Shown piece by piece: positions 1 through 11,651 of a stretch of DNA of 37,308 bases. Within the stretch, counting starts at the first letter, position 1, and every line of letters begins with the position of its first letter. The notes under the pieces are model-generated. The model saw only the letters and a program-made list of their open reading frames with translations. It was not told where the DNA came from and searched no databases. The DNA comes from Rhodospirillaceae bacterium (GTDB taxonomy: Bacteria; Pseudomonadota; Alphaproteobacteria; CACIAM-22H2), in assembly GCA_022843945.1 (NCBI GenBank), contig JALHMR010000045.1, positions 1 to 37,308 of the forward strand. Direction: 5' to 3'. The position numbers were made by a program, and so were the translations under genes.

Positions 1-786
1 CCCACGGCGCCGCCCCAGGTCGCCGCGGCCGTGGTGCCGCCCGTGCCAACCGGACCGCCGCAGACCTGGCAGCGCTTCGCCCGGCCGTTCGAAGCCGGCG
101 ATGCGCGCCCGCGCGTCGCCGTCATCATTGTCGAGCTTGGCCTGTCGAGTGCCGCGACCGAGGCGGCGATCCAGCACCTGCCCGGCCCGGTGACGCTCGC
201 CTTCAGCCCCTATGCCGACGGGTTGGAACAGTGGCTGAGCCTGGCGCGCGCCGCCGGCCACGAGGCAATGCTGGGCCTGCCCATGGAGCCGGCCAATTTC
301 CCGTTGCGCGATCCCGGCCCCCGCACGCTGCTGACCAGCCTGACGCCGCAGCAGAACCTGGAGCGCCTCGACTGGGTGCTCGGCCGCGCCTCGGGTATCG
401 TCGGCGTCACCAACCACATGGGCTCGCGCTTCACCGCCTCCACCGACGCGCTCCGGCCGGTGATGCTGCGGCTGCGCGACCGCGGCCTGATGTTCGTCGA
501 TGCGCGCACCACGCCGCGCAGCGTCGCGGCGGGCCTGGCCACCAATCTCGGCCTGGCGCGGGCGATCAACGATCGGCTGATCGACGAGCAGGCCTCGCGC
601 GCCGCCATCGATGCCATGCTCCAGGATGTCGAGCGCGTGGCCAAGGAGACCGGCAACGCCGTGGCTCTGGGCCAGCCCTATCCCGTGACCTTCGAGCGGC
701 TGAACGCCTGGCTGCCGACGCTGGAGGGCAAGGGCATCGCGTTGGCGCCGATCACCGCGCTGGTGAATCGCCAACCTGATCGATGA
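1..786 (+). CDS. Divergent polysaccharide deacetylase family protein (YibQ/DUF610 type), 5'-truncated
   Basis: The reading frame is open to base 1, so the N-terminus (normally a membrane anchor or signal peptide plus a proline/alanine-rich linker) lies outside the window. The visible linker is Pro/Ala/Val-rich, and the domain begins around the residues PRVAVIIVELG. The NHMGSRFT segment, the later LMFVDART strand and the end motif IALAPITALV match the divergent polysaccharide deacetylase family (a NodB-like barrel), which is probably periplasmic and linked to the cell envelope. Family members usually have two acidic residues (IDDLG) at the first strand. Here the same place reads IVELG, so one Asp is replaced by Val and the other by Glu. 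Stop TGA is at 784-786, and rppH follows 19 bases later on the same strand. The GTG at 31 is only an internal codon. The family call is good; the substrate is unknown. Confidence 0.85.
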   Translation, partial: PTAPPQVAAAVVPPVPTGPPQTWQRFARPFEAGDARPRVAVIIVELGLSSAATEAAIQHLPGPVTLAFSPYADGLEQWLSLARAAGHEAMLGLPMEPANFPLRDPGPRTLLTSLTPQQNLERLDWVLGRASGIVGVTNHMGSRFTASTDALRPVMLRLRDRGLMFVDARTTPRSVAAGLATNLGLARAINDRLIDEQASRAAIDAMLQDVERVAKETGNAVALGQPYPVTFERLNAWLPTLEGKGIALAPITALVNRQPDR

Positions 787-805
787 CGGGCGGATCGCTG
801 ACCCC

Positions 806-1327
806 ATGATGCGCAGCGACGGGTCCGAGCCGGACAGCCATTTCTATCGCCCCAATGTGGGCGCCATGCTGTTCAACCGGCAGGGCCTGGTCTTCGTCGG
901 CCAGCGCAACGACCTCAACGACATCGAGAAGGACTCCGGCTCGTGGCAGATGCCGCAGGGCGGTATCGACGAGGGCGAGGATCCGCGCAATGCAGTCCTG
1001 CGCGAGCTCAAGGAGGAGACCGGCACCGACAAGGCCGAGGTCGTGGCCGAGACAAAAGGCTGGTTCCGCTACGACATCCCCTCGATCGTCACCGGCAAGC
1101 TCTGGCACGGCAAGTACAAGGGCCAGCGCCAGAAGTGGTTCGCCCTGCGCTTCCTCGGCACGGATGCCGACATCGACATCGCTTCCCACAACCCGGAGTT
1201 CTCGGCCTGGAAATGGGCGCCGCTCGAAGACCTGCCGGCGCTGATCATCCCCTTCAAGCGCGAGGTCTACACGGCGGTGGTAGCCGAGCTGGGGCCGGCG
1301 GTACGCGCCGCGGCCAAGCGCGTTTAG
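806..1327 (+). CDS. rppH: RNA pyrophosphohydrolase (Nudix hydrolase) RppH
   Basis: 173-aa cytosolic Nudix hydrolase. RppH removes pyrophosphate from 5'-triphosphorylated RNA, which opens mRNA to RNase E-type decay; plant and alphaproteobacterial relatives also cleave dinucleoside polyphosphates. The N-terminal YRPNVGAMLFN strand is diagnostic of the RppH/IalA group. The Nudix box runs over about residues 52-74 (G52, E58, R66-E67, E70-E71, G73) and contains the metal-binding REL-EE core. WQMPQGGI before the box and FKREVY near the end are further family signatures. ATG codons stand at 806 and 809; the ribosome-binding site is weak (GGGCGG about 10 bases upstream), so the exact start is uncertain. 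It follows the deacetylase closely, an arrangement common in Alphaproteobacteria. Its stop overlaps the end of the opposite-strand gene by four bases. Confidence 0.95.
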   Translation: MMRSDGSEPDSHFYRPNVGAMLFNRQGLVFVGQRNDLNDIEKDSGSWQMPQGGIDEGEDPRNAVLRELKEETGTDKAEVVAETKGWFRYDIPSIVTGKLWHGKYKGQRQKWFALRFLGTDADIDIASHNPEFSAWKWAPLEDLPALIIPFKREVYTAVVAELGPAVRAAAKRV

Positions 1328-1740
1328 TCGTACTGCGGAATCCGCACTGCGACGTTTTTCCCGGATTCCACGCACAGCGTCTCCTCCGGTGCCGCCGGCC
1401 GGTTGCCGCGGAAGCAGACCTCGAAGTCGCCATGCAGCACGGCGGTCGGATTGGCGCGCAGGCTGTAGAACAGCGCCGACGGCATGGCGCGCTGGCCGGT
1501 GACCGGCCACCAGCGGGCGGTCGAGGAATACTCGGTGGAGAAGGCCAGGGTGCCGTCGAGGGTCCTCACATAGACCACCGCGTCATCGAAGACGCGGCAT
1601 TCGCGGATTTCGGGGGCGCCTTTGCAGACGGGTTCGGCTGTTGCGGTGCTGCTCACGGCCAACAGCGCGATGGCGGCCACCCCCCACCCTAGCCCTCCCC
1701 CACGAGGGGGGAGGGGATAAGAGAAGGAAGCGCGCCTCAT
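1324..1740 (-). CDS. Small secreted protein of unknown function
   Basis: I do not recognise a family. From ATG 1740 the product is about 138 residues: a basic start (MRRASF), a Pro/Gly-rich stretch, then a hydrophobic segment (VAAIALLAV) and a small-residue cleavage region (SSTATA). This reads as a signal peptide, so a periplasmic product of about 100 residues is expected. The mature part has four Cys (in VCKG, IRECR, EVCFR and TLCVES), possibly forming disulfides. In-frame ATGs also occur at 1746 and 1752; the one at 1746 overlaps the TGA of the upstream 71-aa gene (ATGA), which suggests translational coupling. The Pro/Gly-rich stretch is encoded by a palindromic intergenic-type repeat, which appears to have inserted into the gene start. 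The 3' end is convergent with rppH. Existence as a gene is likely; function unknown. Confidence 0.6.
   Translation of the reverse strand: MRRASFSYPLPPRGGGLGWGVAAIALLAVSSTATAEPVCKGAPEIRECRVFDDAVVYVRTLDGTLAFSTEYSSTARWWPVTGQRAMPSALFYSLRANPTAVLHGDFEVCFRGNRPAAPEETLCVESGKNVAVRIPQYD
1680..1720. repeat. G/C-run palindromic repeat inside the signal-peptide coding region
   Basis: Contains an 8-bp stem, CCCTCCCC at 1693-1700 pairing with GGGGAGGG at 1708-1715, flanked by CCCCACCCTAG. Read on the minus strand it encodes the peptide SYPLPPRGGGLGWG, a typical translation product of this dispersed alphaproteobacterial repeat type. It differs in sequence from the longer repeats at 34086 and 34480. Confidence 0.7.
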
Positions 1741-1742
1741 AA

Positions 1743-1958
1743 TCATTGCCATTCAATGAGCCACCCTGCCTCTCGAAAAAATTTCTCGAGTTCAGGTGCA
1801 TCTTTTACCCAGTTATCGTGTCCGGGACTCATCGAGCGGTTTTTCGATGTCAAGATCAAGAACCCGCCAGTGTCTTCCGATTTCACAACTTTGACGAATG
1901 TTCCAGATCCATCGCCGGCTAGAACCAACCCAATTTCATTTAGTGGAATTGTTCCCAC
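1743..1958 (-). CDS. Small hypothetical protein, 71 aa
   Basis: GTG-initiated frame ending in TGA at 1743-1745. The translation has ordinary protein composition (IGLVLAGDGSG, FLILTSKNRS, LEKFFREAGWLIEW), unlike the Arg/Ala/Pro-rich shadow frames nearby. It also sits in a locally AT-richer patch (about 1740-1965), suggesting different ancestry from its flanks. It begins 8 bases after the stop of the ferritin-like gene and its stop overlaps an ATG of the next gene, so the three minus-strand genes could be co-transcribed. There is no signal peptide or membrane segment. It could also be the remnant of a longer gene, because its start has no good ribosome-binding site. I do not recognise the family. 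Confidence 0.5.
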   Translation of the reverse strand: MGTIPLNEIGLVLAGDGSGTFVKVVKSEDTGGFLILTSKNRSMSPGHDNWVKDAPELEKFFREAGWLIEWQ

Positions 1959-1966
1959 GTCACTTT

Positions 1967-2782
1967 TCAGGCGCCGGCCTTGGCGAGGCTGGCGACGCGG
2001 GCGCGCATGATCCAGCCGACGGCGCGCGACAGCCAGCCGTGCAGGCGGCCCTGCGGCGACAGGCCGACGGCCTTCATCGCCATGGCGATGCCGCGCTCGA
2101 CATGGTGCGGGCGGTAGACGCTGTAGGCCCGCCTGGCATAGGCGCGGCTGTTAGGCTTGCGCACATAAGCCTCGCGGCTGCCATTGGCCGCCCAGTAGGC
2201 GCAGGCCAGCTCGTCATCCTCGGATTCGAGGATGCGCCCCAGACCGGTGCGCAGCCGCCCCCAGAAGCCGAGCTTCTCGACGCCGAGGTAGCGTTCCATG
2301 TGGCCGTAGAAGAGCTTGTAATGACGCAGCTCGTCAGCGGCGATCTTGCGGCAGACCTGCTGCAGCACCGGCTCGGCGCTCGCCTCGGCGAGCGCCGTGT
2401 AATAGGAGCTCGTCCCCGTCTCGACGATGCAGCGCGCGATCAGCTCGGCACAGCGCGAGCCGCGCACAGAGTCCGTCGCGTCGAGCGGCAGCTTGAAGGT
2501 CTCAGTGAAGCGCCTGAAGCTGGCCTCGAAATCCCAGGCGGGATCGGCCAGCTGGGCCCAGCGCTTGAGCGCCTGGCCGTGCTGCACCTCTTCCAGGGCC
2601 CAGGCATCGGCGGCGCGCTGGAACTCGCGATCACCGGCGAAGACGTTATTGAGATAGACGGCGTAGTCGGCACCGTTCTGCTCGACCATCGAGGCCGCCT
2701 TGACGATGCACAACAGCTCCGGATCGACCTTCGCAGGCTCGAACCGGTCCCAGGCGATGTCGTCGAGGGTCCAGTGTTTCAT
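1967..2782 (-). CDS. Ferritin-like diiron domain protein
   Basis: 271-aa soluble, mostly helical protein. A complete set of class I diiron ligands can be picked out: E34, E64 or E65 with H68 (EEVQH), E121 (ETGTSSYY), then E151 with H154 (DELRH). This two-fold E...ExxH pattern is that of the ferritin/ribonucleotide-reductase-like superfamily, including acyl-ACP desaturase relatives. The reaction is not determined; oxidation, hydroxylation or iron handling are all possible. The C-terminal 100 residues are basic and may form an extra helical domain. It starts with ATG at 2782, 86 bases downstream of atpC on the same strand. I see no convincing terminator between them, so read-through from the atp operon is possible. 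Its stop is followed after 8 bases by the 71-aa gene. Confidence 0.8.
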   Translation of the reverse strand: MKHWTLDDIAWDRFEPAKVDPELLCIVKAASMVEQNGADYAVYLNNVFAGDREFQRAADAWALEEVQHGQALKRWAQLADPAWDFEASFRRFTETFKLPLDATDSVRGSRCAELIARCIVETGTSSYYTALAEASAEPVLQQVCRKIAADELRHYKLFYGHMERYLGVEKLGFWGRLRTGLGRILESEDDELACAYWAANGSREAYVRKPNSRAYARRAYSVYRPHHVERGIAMAMKAVGLSPQGRLHGWLSRAVGWIMRARVASLAKAGA

Positions 2783-2868
2783 CGGGTAAGGCCTTACAGT
2801 ACCACGATGATATGGCGCCTAACCCCGTCGGGATTCAAGCCTGAAGGGTTAAGCAGCGGGCCCCGGCC

Positions 2869-3270
2869 TCAGGCCGCGGCGGCGAGCTTGGCTTCGAGGA
2901 CCTCGACCCGGGCCGCGAGCTTCTCGCGGGCCGCGTCGTCATTGGCGGCGGCCATCTCGGTGCGCACGGCATCGAGCTGCGACTGCACGGCGCCCTTGTC
3001 GATCTCCTTGACCGGCGTCGCCTCGTCGGCGAGCACGGTGCAGCGCTCGCCGGTCACCTCGGCGAAACCGCCGGCGACGAAGATCTGCTCGACGACCTGG
3101 CCGCCCTCGTGGATCTCGATGGTGCCCGGGCGCACGGTAGAGATCATCGGCGCGTGATCCGGCAGCACGCCGAAATCACCTTCGGAACCCGGCACGACGA
3201 CCATCTCGACCGCGCGGCTGACGAGCAACCGCTCGGGCGAAACCAGTTCGAACTGCACCTTGTCGGCCAT
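2869..3270 (-). CDS. atpC: ATP synthase F1 subunit epsilon
   Basis: 133 aa, the usual length. The N-terminal beta-sandwich carries family signatures: VQFELVSPERLL, then VVVPGSEGDFGVLPDHAPMIS and FVAGGFAEV. The C-terminal part is a helical hairpin rich in Ala/Lys/Glu (AREKLAARVEVLEAKLAA). Epsilon connects the rotor shaft (gamma) to the c-ring and can inhibit ATP hydrolysis. It is the last gene of atpHAGDC and follows atpD by 25 bases. The product works at the cytosolic face of the inner membrane as part of F1. Confidence 0.97.
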   Translation of the reverse strand: MADKVQFELVSPERLLVSRAVEMVVVPGSEGDFGVLPDHAPMISTVRPGTIEIHEGGQVVEQIFVAGGFAEVTGERCTVLADEATPVKEIDKGAVQSQLDAVRTEMAAANDDAAREKLAARVEVLEAKLAAAA

Positions 3271-3295
3271 CGGCGTACCCTAACCTTCTGTCTGC

Positions 3296-4750
<1,455 letters not shown>

Positions 4751-5635
4751 CTAGATCGCTTCCGCGCCGGAGATGATCTCGATCAGCTCCTTGGTAATCG
4801 TGGCCTGGCGGGTGCGGTTGTACTGGAGGGTCAGTCGCTTGATCATGTCGCCGGCGTTGCGCGTGGCGTTGTCCATCGCGCTCATCCGGGCGCCCTGCTC
4901 GGACGCCGAGTTCTCGAGCAGCGCGCGATAGACCTGGATGGCCAGGTTGCGCGGCAGCAATTCGCTCAGGATGTCGCCCTCGTCGGGCTCGAACTCGTAG
5001 ATGGCGCCGCTCTCGTTGGCGGCGGCAGGCTCAGCGCCCACTTCGACCGGGAACGGAATGAGCTGCTGCTTGGTCGGGATCTGGCTGATCGCCGACTTGA
5101 AGCGGTTGTAGAACAGGGTCGCGACGTCGAACTCGCCGGCGGCGAAGAGCGCCAGGATGCGGTCGGCGACGCGCTGGGCGTCGGCGAAGGACAGCCGCTT
5201 CTTGCCCACCTCGTCGATCGTCTCGGTGATGTTCTTGGCGAAGTCGCGGCGCAGCTGGTCGCGGCCCTTCCGGCCGACGCACAGGATCTTGACCGTCTTG
5301 CCCTCGGTGAGCAGCTGGCGGATGAACCCCCGCGCCGCGCGCACGATCGAGGAGTTGAAGGCGCCGCACAGGCCGCGATCCGAGGTGGCGACGATGACCA
5401 GGTGCACCTTGTCGGCACCCGTGCCCCCGAGAAGCGTCGGGCCGTCGCTGCTGGTGGCGCCGCCGGCGAGCGAGCCGAGCATGCGGCTCATCCGCTCGGC
5501 GTAGGGCCGGGCGGCGACCGCCTGTTCCTGGGCGCGGCGGAACTTGGCCGCGGCGACCATCTTCATCGCGGACGTGATCTTCTGCGTCGACTTGACGCTG
5601 GCGATCCGGACGCGGAACGTCTTAAGGCTGGGCAT
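4751..5635 (-). CDS. atpG: ATP synthase F1 subunit gamma
   Basis: 294 aa, normal length. Gamma is the central rotor stalk inside the alpha3-beta3 head. Both ends, which form the coiled-coil shaft, are well conserved: [20 protein letters not shown] followed by [16 protein letters not shown] at the N-terminus, and [20 protein letters not shown] with [20 protein letters not shown] at the C-terminus. The middle Rossmann-like part has [12 protein letters not shown]. It lies between atpA (38 bases upstream) and atpD (18 bases downstream) in the same operon. Confidence 0.98.
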   Translation of the reverse strand: MPSLKTFRVRIASVKSTQKITSAMKMVAAAKFRRAQEQAVAARPYAERMSRMLGSLAGGATSSDGPTLLGGTGADKVHLVIVATSDRGLCGAFNSSIVRAARGFIRQLLTEGKTVKILCVGRKGRDQLRRDFAKNITETIDEVGKKRLSFADAQRVADRILALFAAGEFDVATLFYNRFKSAISQIPTKQQLIPFPVEVGAEPAAANESGAIYEFEPDEGDILSELLPRNLAIQVYRALLENSASEQGARMSAMDNATRNAGDMIKRLTLQYNRTRQATITKELIEIISGAEAI

Positions 5636-5673
5636 GGGGCTTGGGCCGCCCTTTTCTCGTTACGCGGGCCGGA

Positions 5674-7203
<1,530 letters not shown>

Positions 7204-7206
7204 TGA

Positions 7207-7764
7207 TCAGACGCCCTTCATCGCGAGTTGTAGCCGTTGCAGTTTGGAGGCGAGCGAGGCGTCGATCAGGCGCGAGCCGACCTTCACCTTGAGCCCGCCG
7301 AGAAGCCGGGGATCGACGTTGAGCTGCACCGAGACCTTCTTGCCGACCGCGGCGCGCAGCGCGTTGCCGACGGCGTCGGCCTGCGGCGTCGAGAGCTGCT
7401 TGGCCGAGGTCACCTCGGCGATGATCTCGCCGCGATGGGCGGCGAGCAGGGCCGTGAAGCCGTCGATGATCGAGGTGAGGCTGGCCAGGCGGCGGTTGCG
7501 CGCCACCATGCCGACGAAGCGCCGGGTGAGATCGGAGAGACCCGCCTTCTCGACCAGCGCCAGCACGGCCTTGGACTGCTGGTCGCGCGGGATCAGCGGC
7601 GAGGTGATCAGGCGGCGCAGGTCGGCACTGTCGGCAACCAGCGCCTTGAGGGTCTTGAGATCGGCGGCCACGGCATCGAGGGCTTTCGCCTCGTCCGCCA
7701 GCTCATAGAGCGCGGTCGCGTAGCGGCCGGCGAGGCCGGTCAGGTGGTGAGACTCAGAAGCCAC
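7207..7764 (-). CDS. atpH: ATP synthase F1 subunit delta
   Basis: 185 aa, usual length. Delta (the mitochondrial OSCP equivalent) caps F1 and joins it to the peripheral stalk. The N-terminal helical bundle has LAGRYATALYELADEAKALD; the C-terminal segment has the family signature VDPRLLGGLKVKVGSRLIDASL. The start is a GTG at 7764 with a GAGGA ribosome-binding-like sequence about 11 bases upstream. It is the first gene of atpHAGDC, and the F0 genes (a, c, b, b') are absent from the window, as is normal for Alphaproteobacteria, where they form a separate operon. Confidence 0.97.
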   Translation of the reverse strand: MASESHHLTGLAGRYATALYELADEAKALDAVAADLKTLKALVADSADLRRLITSPLIPRDQQSKAVLALVEKAGLSDLTRRFVGMVARNRRLASLTSIIDGFTALLAAHRGEIIAEVTSAKQLSTPQADAVGNALRAAVGKKVSVQLNVDPRLLGGLKVKVGSRLIDASLASKLQRLQLAMKGV

Positions 7765-7875
7765 GATGGGACGCGGTCCTCAGGCAGCGGGCCGGAGAGC
7801 AGGAGCTCTGAAACCCTTGATGAAACAAACAAAACCTCGCGCCGCGGAGCGTGGCCCCCGGCTAAGGACGGCGGA

Positions 7876-7904
7876 TTGCTACCACAGCGAATTGGGCGAT
7901 GCAA
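7876..7904 (-). promoter_or_regulatory. Candidate promoter of the atp operon
   Basis: In the 172-base gap between priA and atpH, the minus strand reads TTGCAT, 17 bases, then TAGCAA. The -35 is a fair sigma70 match and the spacing is ideal, but the -10 is poor. It lies about 110 bases upstream of the atpH GTG. A small 5-bp hairpin (AGAGC/GCTCT, 7797-7810) lies in the leader. Inferred by eye only. Confidence 0.3.
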
Positions 7905-7936
7905 CACGCCGGCACGCGCCGAAAAGCGCAGCAGAA

Positions 7937-10183
7937 TCAAAGGAAAGAATAGGGGTCGATATCCACCTGTAGGCGCACGTTCGACGGCACGCGAATCCCG
8001 CTCAGCCACGAGTCGATGGCGGCCTGGAGGTTCGCCTCGCGCGACGCCTTGACCAGCAGCCGGCGGCGGTGCCGGCCGCGCAGGATCGACAGCGGCGCCG
8101 GCGCCGGTCCCAGGGTTTCGATGCCGTTTCCCGAGGGGGCCGAGCGGCCGAGATCGCGGGCCACGCGGTCGACCACGGCCACGTCCGGTCCCGCTACCAC
8201 GATGGCGGCGAGCCGGCCGAAAGGCGGCCAGCCGTGGCGCCGGCGCTCCTCCGCCTCGGTCTGCAGGAAACGGTCGCGGGCCTCCGGGGCGCGGGACAGG
8301 GCGACCAGCGCCTGCATCACCGGATGCTCGGGCATATAGGTCTGCAGCAGAGCCCGGCCCGGGCGCTCGGCCCGCCCCGCCCGGCCCGCCACCTGGTGCA
8401 GGAGCTGATAGGTGCGCTCCGCCGCCCGCAGGTCGCCGCCGGCCAGGCCTAAGTCGGCATCGACCACGCCGACCAGGGTGAGGCGCGGGAAATGGTGGCC
8501 CTTGGCCACGATCTGGGTGCCGACCAGGAGATCGATCTCGCTGCCGGCCATGCGGCTGAGGAAATCCTCGGCCGCGCGCGGGCCGGTCATGGTGTCGCTG
8601 GTGACGATGGCGGTGCGGGCCTGCGGGAACAGCGCCACCGCCTCCTCCGCCACACGCTCCACCCCCGGCCCACAGGGCACGAAACTGTCGTCGTCCCCGC
8701 ACGAGGGGCAGGCGCGCGGCACGGGGGCGGTATAGCCACAATGATGGCATTGCAGCTTGCCGGTGCGCCGGTGCTCGACCAGCCAGGCCGTGCAGGCGGG
8801 GCAGTTCAGCCGGTGGCCGCAGGTCCGGCACAAAGTGAGCGGGGCGTAGCCGCGGCGATTGAGAAAGAGCATCGCCTGCTCGCCGCGCGCGAGCGTCTCG
8901 GCCACCGCCTCGCGCAGCTTCGGTGAGAGGAAGGTGTTGCGCGGCGGCGGCGCCTTGCGCAGGTCGATGGTCTGGATCTCCGGCAGGGAGGCACCGGCAT
9001 GGCGGTCGGCCAGATGCACCGATGTGTAGCGCCCGCGCTCAACATTGATCACCGTCTCGAGTGAGGGCGTCGCCGAGACCAGCACCGCCGGCACCGCGGC
9101 GTGGCGCGCCCGCACCACCGCCATGTCGCGCGCGTGATAGATGACGCCGTCCTCCTGCTTGAAGGCCGCCTCGTGCTCCTCGTCGACCACGATAAGACCC
9201 AGCTTGGCGAAGGGCAGGAACAGCGCCGAGCGGGCGCCGACGATCACCGGCAGCGTGCCCTCGGCAACTTCGCGCCAGGTGCGCCGGCGCTGGGCCAGCG
9301 AAATCTCCGAATGCCAGACCGCCGGCGGGGCGCCGAAGCGCTGCTCGAAACGGGACAGCCACTGAGCACCGAGCGCGATTTCCGGCAGGAGGACCAGCGA
9401 CTGCTTGCCGGCACGGATATTGGCGGCGATCGCCTCGAAATAGACTTCCGTCTTGCCGGAGCCGGTGACGCCGTCCACCAGAGTCACGGAAAATCCCTGC
9501 CCCAGCCGGCCGACCAGCGCCTCGGCGGCGGCGCGCTGCTCGGCGGAGAGGTCCGGGCCCTTCTGCGCGCCGTCGGGCCAGAGCGCGCGCGGCTTCGCCA
9601 CCTCGACCATCTCGATCCAGCCCATATCGACCAGGCCGCGCACCACGCCGGGACCGACAGCGGCGGCGAGCGCCAGCTCGGCCAGCGGTCGCGGCGGTCC
9701 GGTGCCCAGCTCGCGCAGCACGCGGCGGCGCGCCGCCGTCAGGCGCAGCTCGCCGGGATCGGTCGTGTCGGGATGCGGCGCCGCCTCCGACAGGCGGCAG
9801 GCGAGCACCGGGCGCGGCAGGTCGAACGCCTCGGGCACGCTCATGGCCATGCGCAGCACCGCGCCGGGTGGCGAGAGCGTATAGGCCGACACCCAGTCGA
9901 TGAAGCGCCGCATCTCCGCCGGCAGCGGCGGCACGGCACGCCGTCCGATGACATCGCGGAGCTTGGCCTCGGCGACCGGCTCTCCTGCCTTCTTCTCCGG
10001 ATCCCAGACCACGCCGATCGCCCGGCGGCGGCCCAGCGGCACGTCGACGAAATCCCCGGGCTTCAGCCCGAGCTCGGGATCGGCGCGGTAGTCGTAGGCC
10101 CCGGCCAGCGGCAAGGGCAGCAAAACACGCAGGCGCAAAGCGCTGCTTTCGCCGGGCGGTTTGCTGGTTTCGGGGGTAGGCAT
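7937..10183 (-). CDS. priA: Primosomal replication restart helicase PriA
   Basis: 748 aa, normal length. PriA recognises stalled forks and D-loops, unwinds the lagging arm 3' to 5' and reloads the replicative helicase. The N-terminal DNA-binding domain includes [15 protein letters not shown]. The helicase core has the P-loop GVTGSGKTE (about 238-246) and the DEEH box (334-337). Eight zinc-ligand cysteines are present (C452, C455, C461, C464, C479, C482, C492, C495), followed by [12 protein letters not shown] and the AGRAGR motif. ATG at 10183. It sits 172 bases upstream of atpH on the same strand and is divergent from fsa, with 90 bases between their starts. Confidence 0.98.
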   Translation of the reverse strand: MPTPETSKPPGESSALRLRVLLPLPLAGAYDYRADPELGLKPGDFVDVPLGRRRAIGVVWDPEKKAGEPVAEAKLRDVIGRRAVPPLPAEMRRFIDWVSAYTLSPPGAVLRMAMSVPEAFDLPRPVLACRLSEAAPHPDTTDPGELRLTAARRRVLRELGTGPPRPLAELALAAAVGPGVVRGLVDMGWIEMVEVAKPRALWPDGAQKGPDLSAEQRAAAEALVGRLGQGFSVTLVDGVTGSGKTEVYFEAIAANIRAGKQSLVLLPEIALGAQWLSRFEQRFGAPPAVWHSEISLAQRRRTWREVAEGTLPVIVGARSALFLPFAKLGLIVVDEEHEAAFKQEDGVIYHARDMAVVRARHAAVPAVLVSATPSLETVINVERGRYTSVHLADRHAGASLPEIQTIDLRKAPPPRNTFLSPKLREAVAETLARGEQAMLFLNRRGYAPLTLCRTCGHRLNCPACTAWLVEHRRTGKLQCHHCGYTAPVPRACPSCGDDDSFVPCGPGVERVAEEAVALFPQARTAIVTSDTMTGPRAAEDFLSRMAGSEIDLLVGTQIVAKGHHFPRLTLVGVVDADLGLAGGDLRAAERTYQLLHQVAGRAGRAERPGRALLQTYMPEHPVMQALVALSRAPEARDRFLQTEAEERRRHGWPPFGRLAAIVVAGPDVAVVDRVARDLGRSAPSGNGIETLGPAPAPLSILRGRHRRRLLVKASREANLQAAIDSWLSGIRVPSNVRLQVDIDPYSFL

Positions 10184-10273
10184 CGGCTACACTAAATACC
10201 GACTCGGGGTTGCGGTCACGATCAGGTCGCCGCCCATCTCTACCCTCCTGAGACGAACCGCAAGCACCGCGTC

Positions 10274-10936
10274 ATGAAATTCTTCATCGATACCGCCGAC
10301 GTCGCCGAGATCCGCGATCTTGCCGCAACCGGCCTGGTCGACGGCGTGACCACCAACCCGTCGCTGATCGCCAAATCGGGACGCAAGTTCCTCGACGTGG
10401 TGCAGGAGATCTGCAGCATCGTTCCCGGCCCGATCAGCGCCGAGGTGGCGGCGACCGACTACAAGACGATGCTCGCCGAAGGCCACAAGCTGGCGAAGCT
10501 AGCCAAGAACGTCACGGTGAAAGTGCCGCTCACACCCGACGGGCTCAAGACCTGCAAGGCGCTGTCCTCCGAAGGCACGATGGTCAACGTCACCCTGTGC
10601 TTCTCCGCGGCCCAGGCCATCCTCGCGGCCAAGGCGGGGGCGTCGTTCATCTCGCCCTTCGTCGGCCGGCTCGACGATATCGGCAGCGACGGCATGATCC
10701 TGATCCGCGACATCTGCGCGATCTACAAGCAGTACCCGGCCTTCAAGACCGAGGTGCTGGTCGCCTCGGTACGCCACCCGATCCACATCGTAGAGTCGGC
10801 CAAGATGGGCGCGCATGTCGCGACCATGCCGCCCAACGTCCTGCGCCAGATGTTCCAGCACCCGCTGACCGACAAGGGACTCGCCGCCTTCCTCGCCGAT
10901 TGGAAGAAGACCGGCCAGTCCATCCTGGAGGGCTGA
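10274..10936 (+). CDS. fsa: Transaldolase / fructose-6-phosphate aldolase family protein
   Basis: 220-aa single-domain TIM barrel of the short transaldolase class. These enzymes form a Schiff base between a lysine and a ketose phosphate, acting either as transaldolase in the pentose phosphate pathway or as fructose-6-phosphate aldolase. The Schiff-base lysine is K83 in NVTVKVPLT. Family signatures are [42 protein letters not shown], and [11 protein letters not shown]. Which of the two activities dominates cannot be told from the sequence read by eye; many alphaproteobacterial copies are annotated as transaldolase (tal). The start ATG lies in a 90-base divergent gap with priA. DUF484 follows after 7 bases. 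Confidence 0.93.
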   Translation: MKFFIDTADVAEIRDLAATGLVDGVTTNPSLIAKSGRKFLDVVQEICSIVPGPISAEVAATDYKTMLAEGHKLAKLAKNVTVKVPLTPDGLKTCKALSSEGTMVNVTLCFSAAQAILAAKAGASFISPFVGRLDDIGSDGMILIRDICAIYKQYPAFKTEVLVASVRHPIHIVESAKMGAHVATMPPNVLRQMFQHPLTDKGLAAFLADWKKTGQSILEG

Positions 10937-10943
10937 CACAGCG

Positions 10944-11651
10944 ATGGCCGACCGCGAACCCGCCCGCCGCAACGTCGGCCCGACCCCCGACGAGGTCGAG
11001 CTCTATCTTCGCGCCCATCCCGAGTTCCTGGTCGAGCATCCCGACCTGATCCATCTGCTGGTGCCGCCGGAAGCCAAGCGCGGTGACGGCGTCATCGACA
11101 TGCAGCGCTTCATGCTGGAGCGCGTGCGCGCCGACATGGTCAAGCTGCAGACCGAACAGAACGATATCCTGGCGACCTCGCGCAGCAACCTCACCTCGCA
11201 GGGGCGCATCCATGGCTCCATCCTGCGCATGCTCGAGGCGCGCACGCTCGAGGAGCTGATCGAGATCATCACCACCGACATGGCGGCGAAGCTCGATGTC
11301 GACACGGTGGCGCTGGCCTTCGAGGCGCTCGACCGCCTGCCGCCGGGCGGCAACCGCGGCACACTCAAGATCGTGGCCCGCGGGACCATCGACCGCTTCA
11401 TGGGCGGCACCAAGGAAATCGTCCTGCTGCCCGACGCCGCGGGCGATCCGGCCCTGTTCGGCGGGGCCGCGACGCTGGTGCGCTCGCAAGCACTCCTGCG
11501 GCTGCAGCTGCGCCGCGATGCGCCGCTCGGCCTACTCGCCTTCGGCTCCCGCACCGCCGGCAAGTTCCACTCCGGCCAGGGCACCGAGCTGCTCGGCTTC
11601 CTCGCCAAGGCCGTGGAACTGTGCATCCGCGGATGGCTGGACCGCGGCTGA
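10944..11651 (+). CDS. DUF484 family protein (GAF-like)
   Basis: 235-aa cytosolic protein. The N-terminal LRAHPEFLVEHPDLIHLLVPP segment is the signature of DUF484. A helical linker (RFMLERVRADMVKLQTEQND) precedes a GAF-like domain ending in LLAFGSRTAGKFHSGQGTEL and LLGFLAKAVELCIRGWL. DUF484 genes are typically found directly before xerC, as here, and their biochemical role is not established. The gene starts 7 bases after the stop of fsa and its 3' end overlaps xerC by 19 bases, so the three genes are likely one transcription unit. Confidence 0.9.
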   Translation: MADREPARRNVGPTPDEVELYLRAHPEFLVEHPDLIHLLVPPEAKRGDGVIDMQRFMLERVRADMVKLQTEQNDILATSRSNLTSQGRIHGSILRMLEARTLEELIEIITTDMAAKLDVDTVALAFEALDRLPPGGNRGTLKIVARGTIDRFMGGTKEIVLLPDAAGDPALFGGAATLVRSQALLRLQLRRDAPLGLLAFGSRTAGKFHSGQGTELLGFLAKAVELCIRGWLDRG

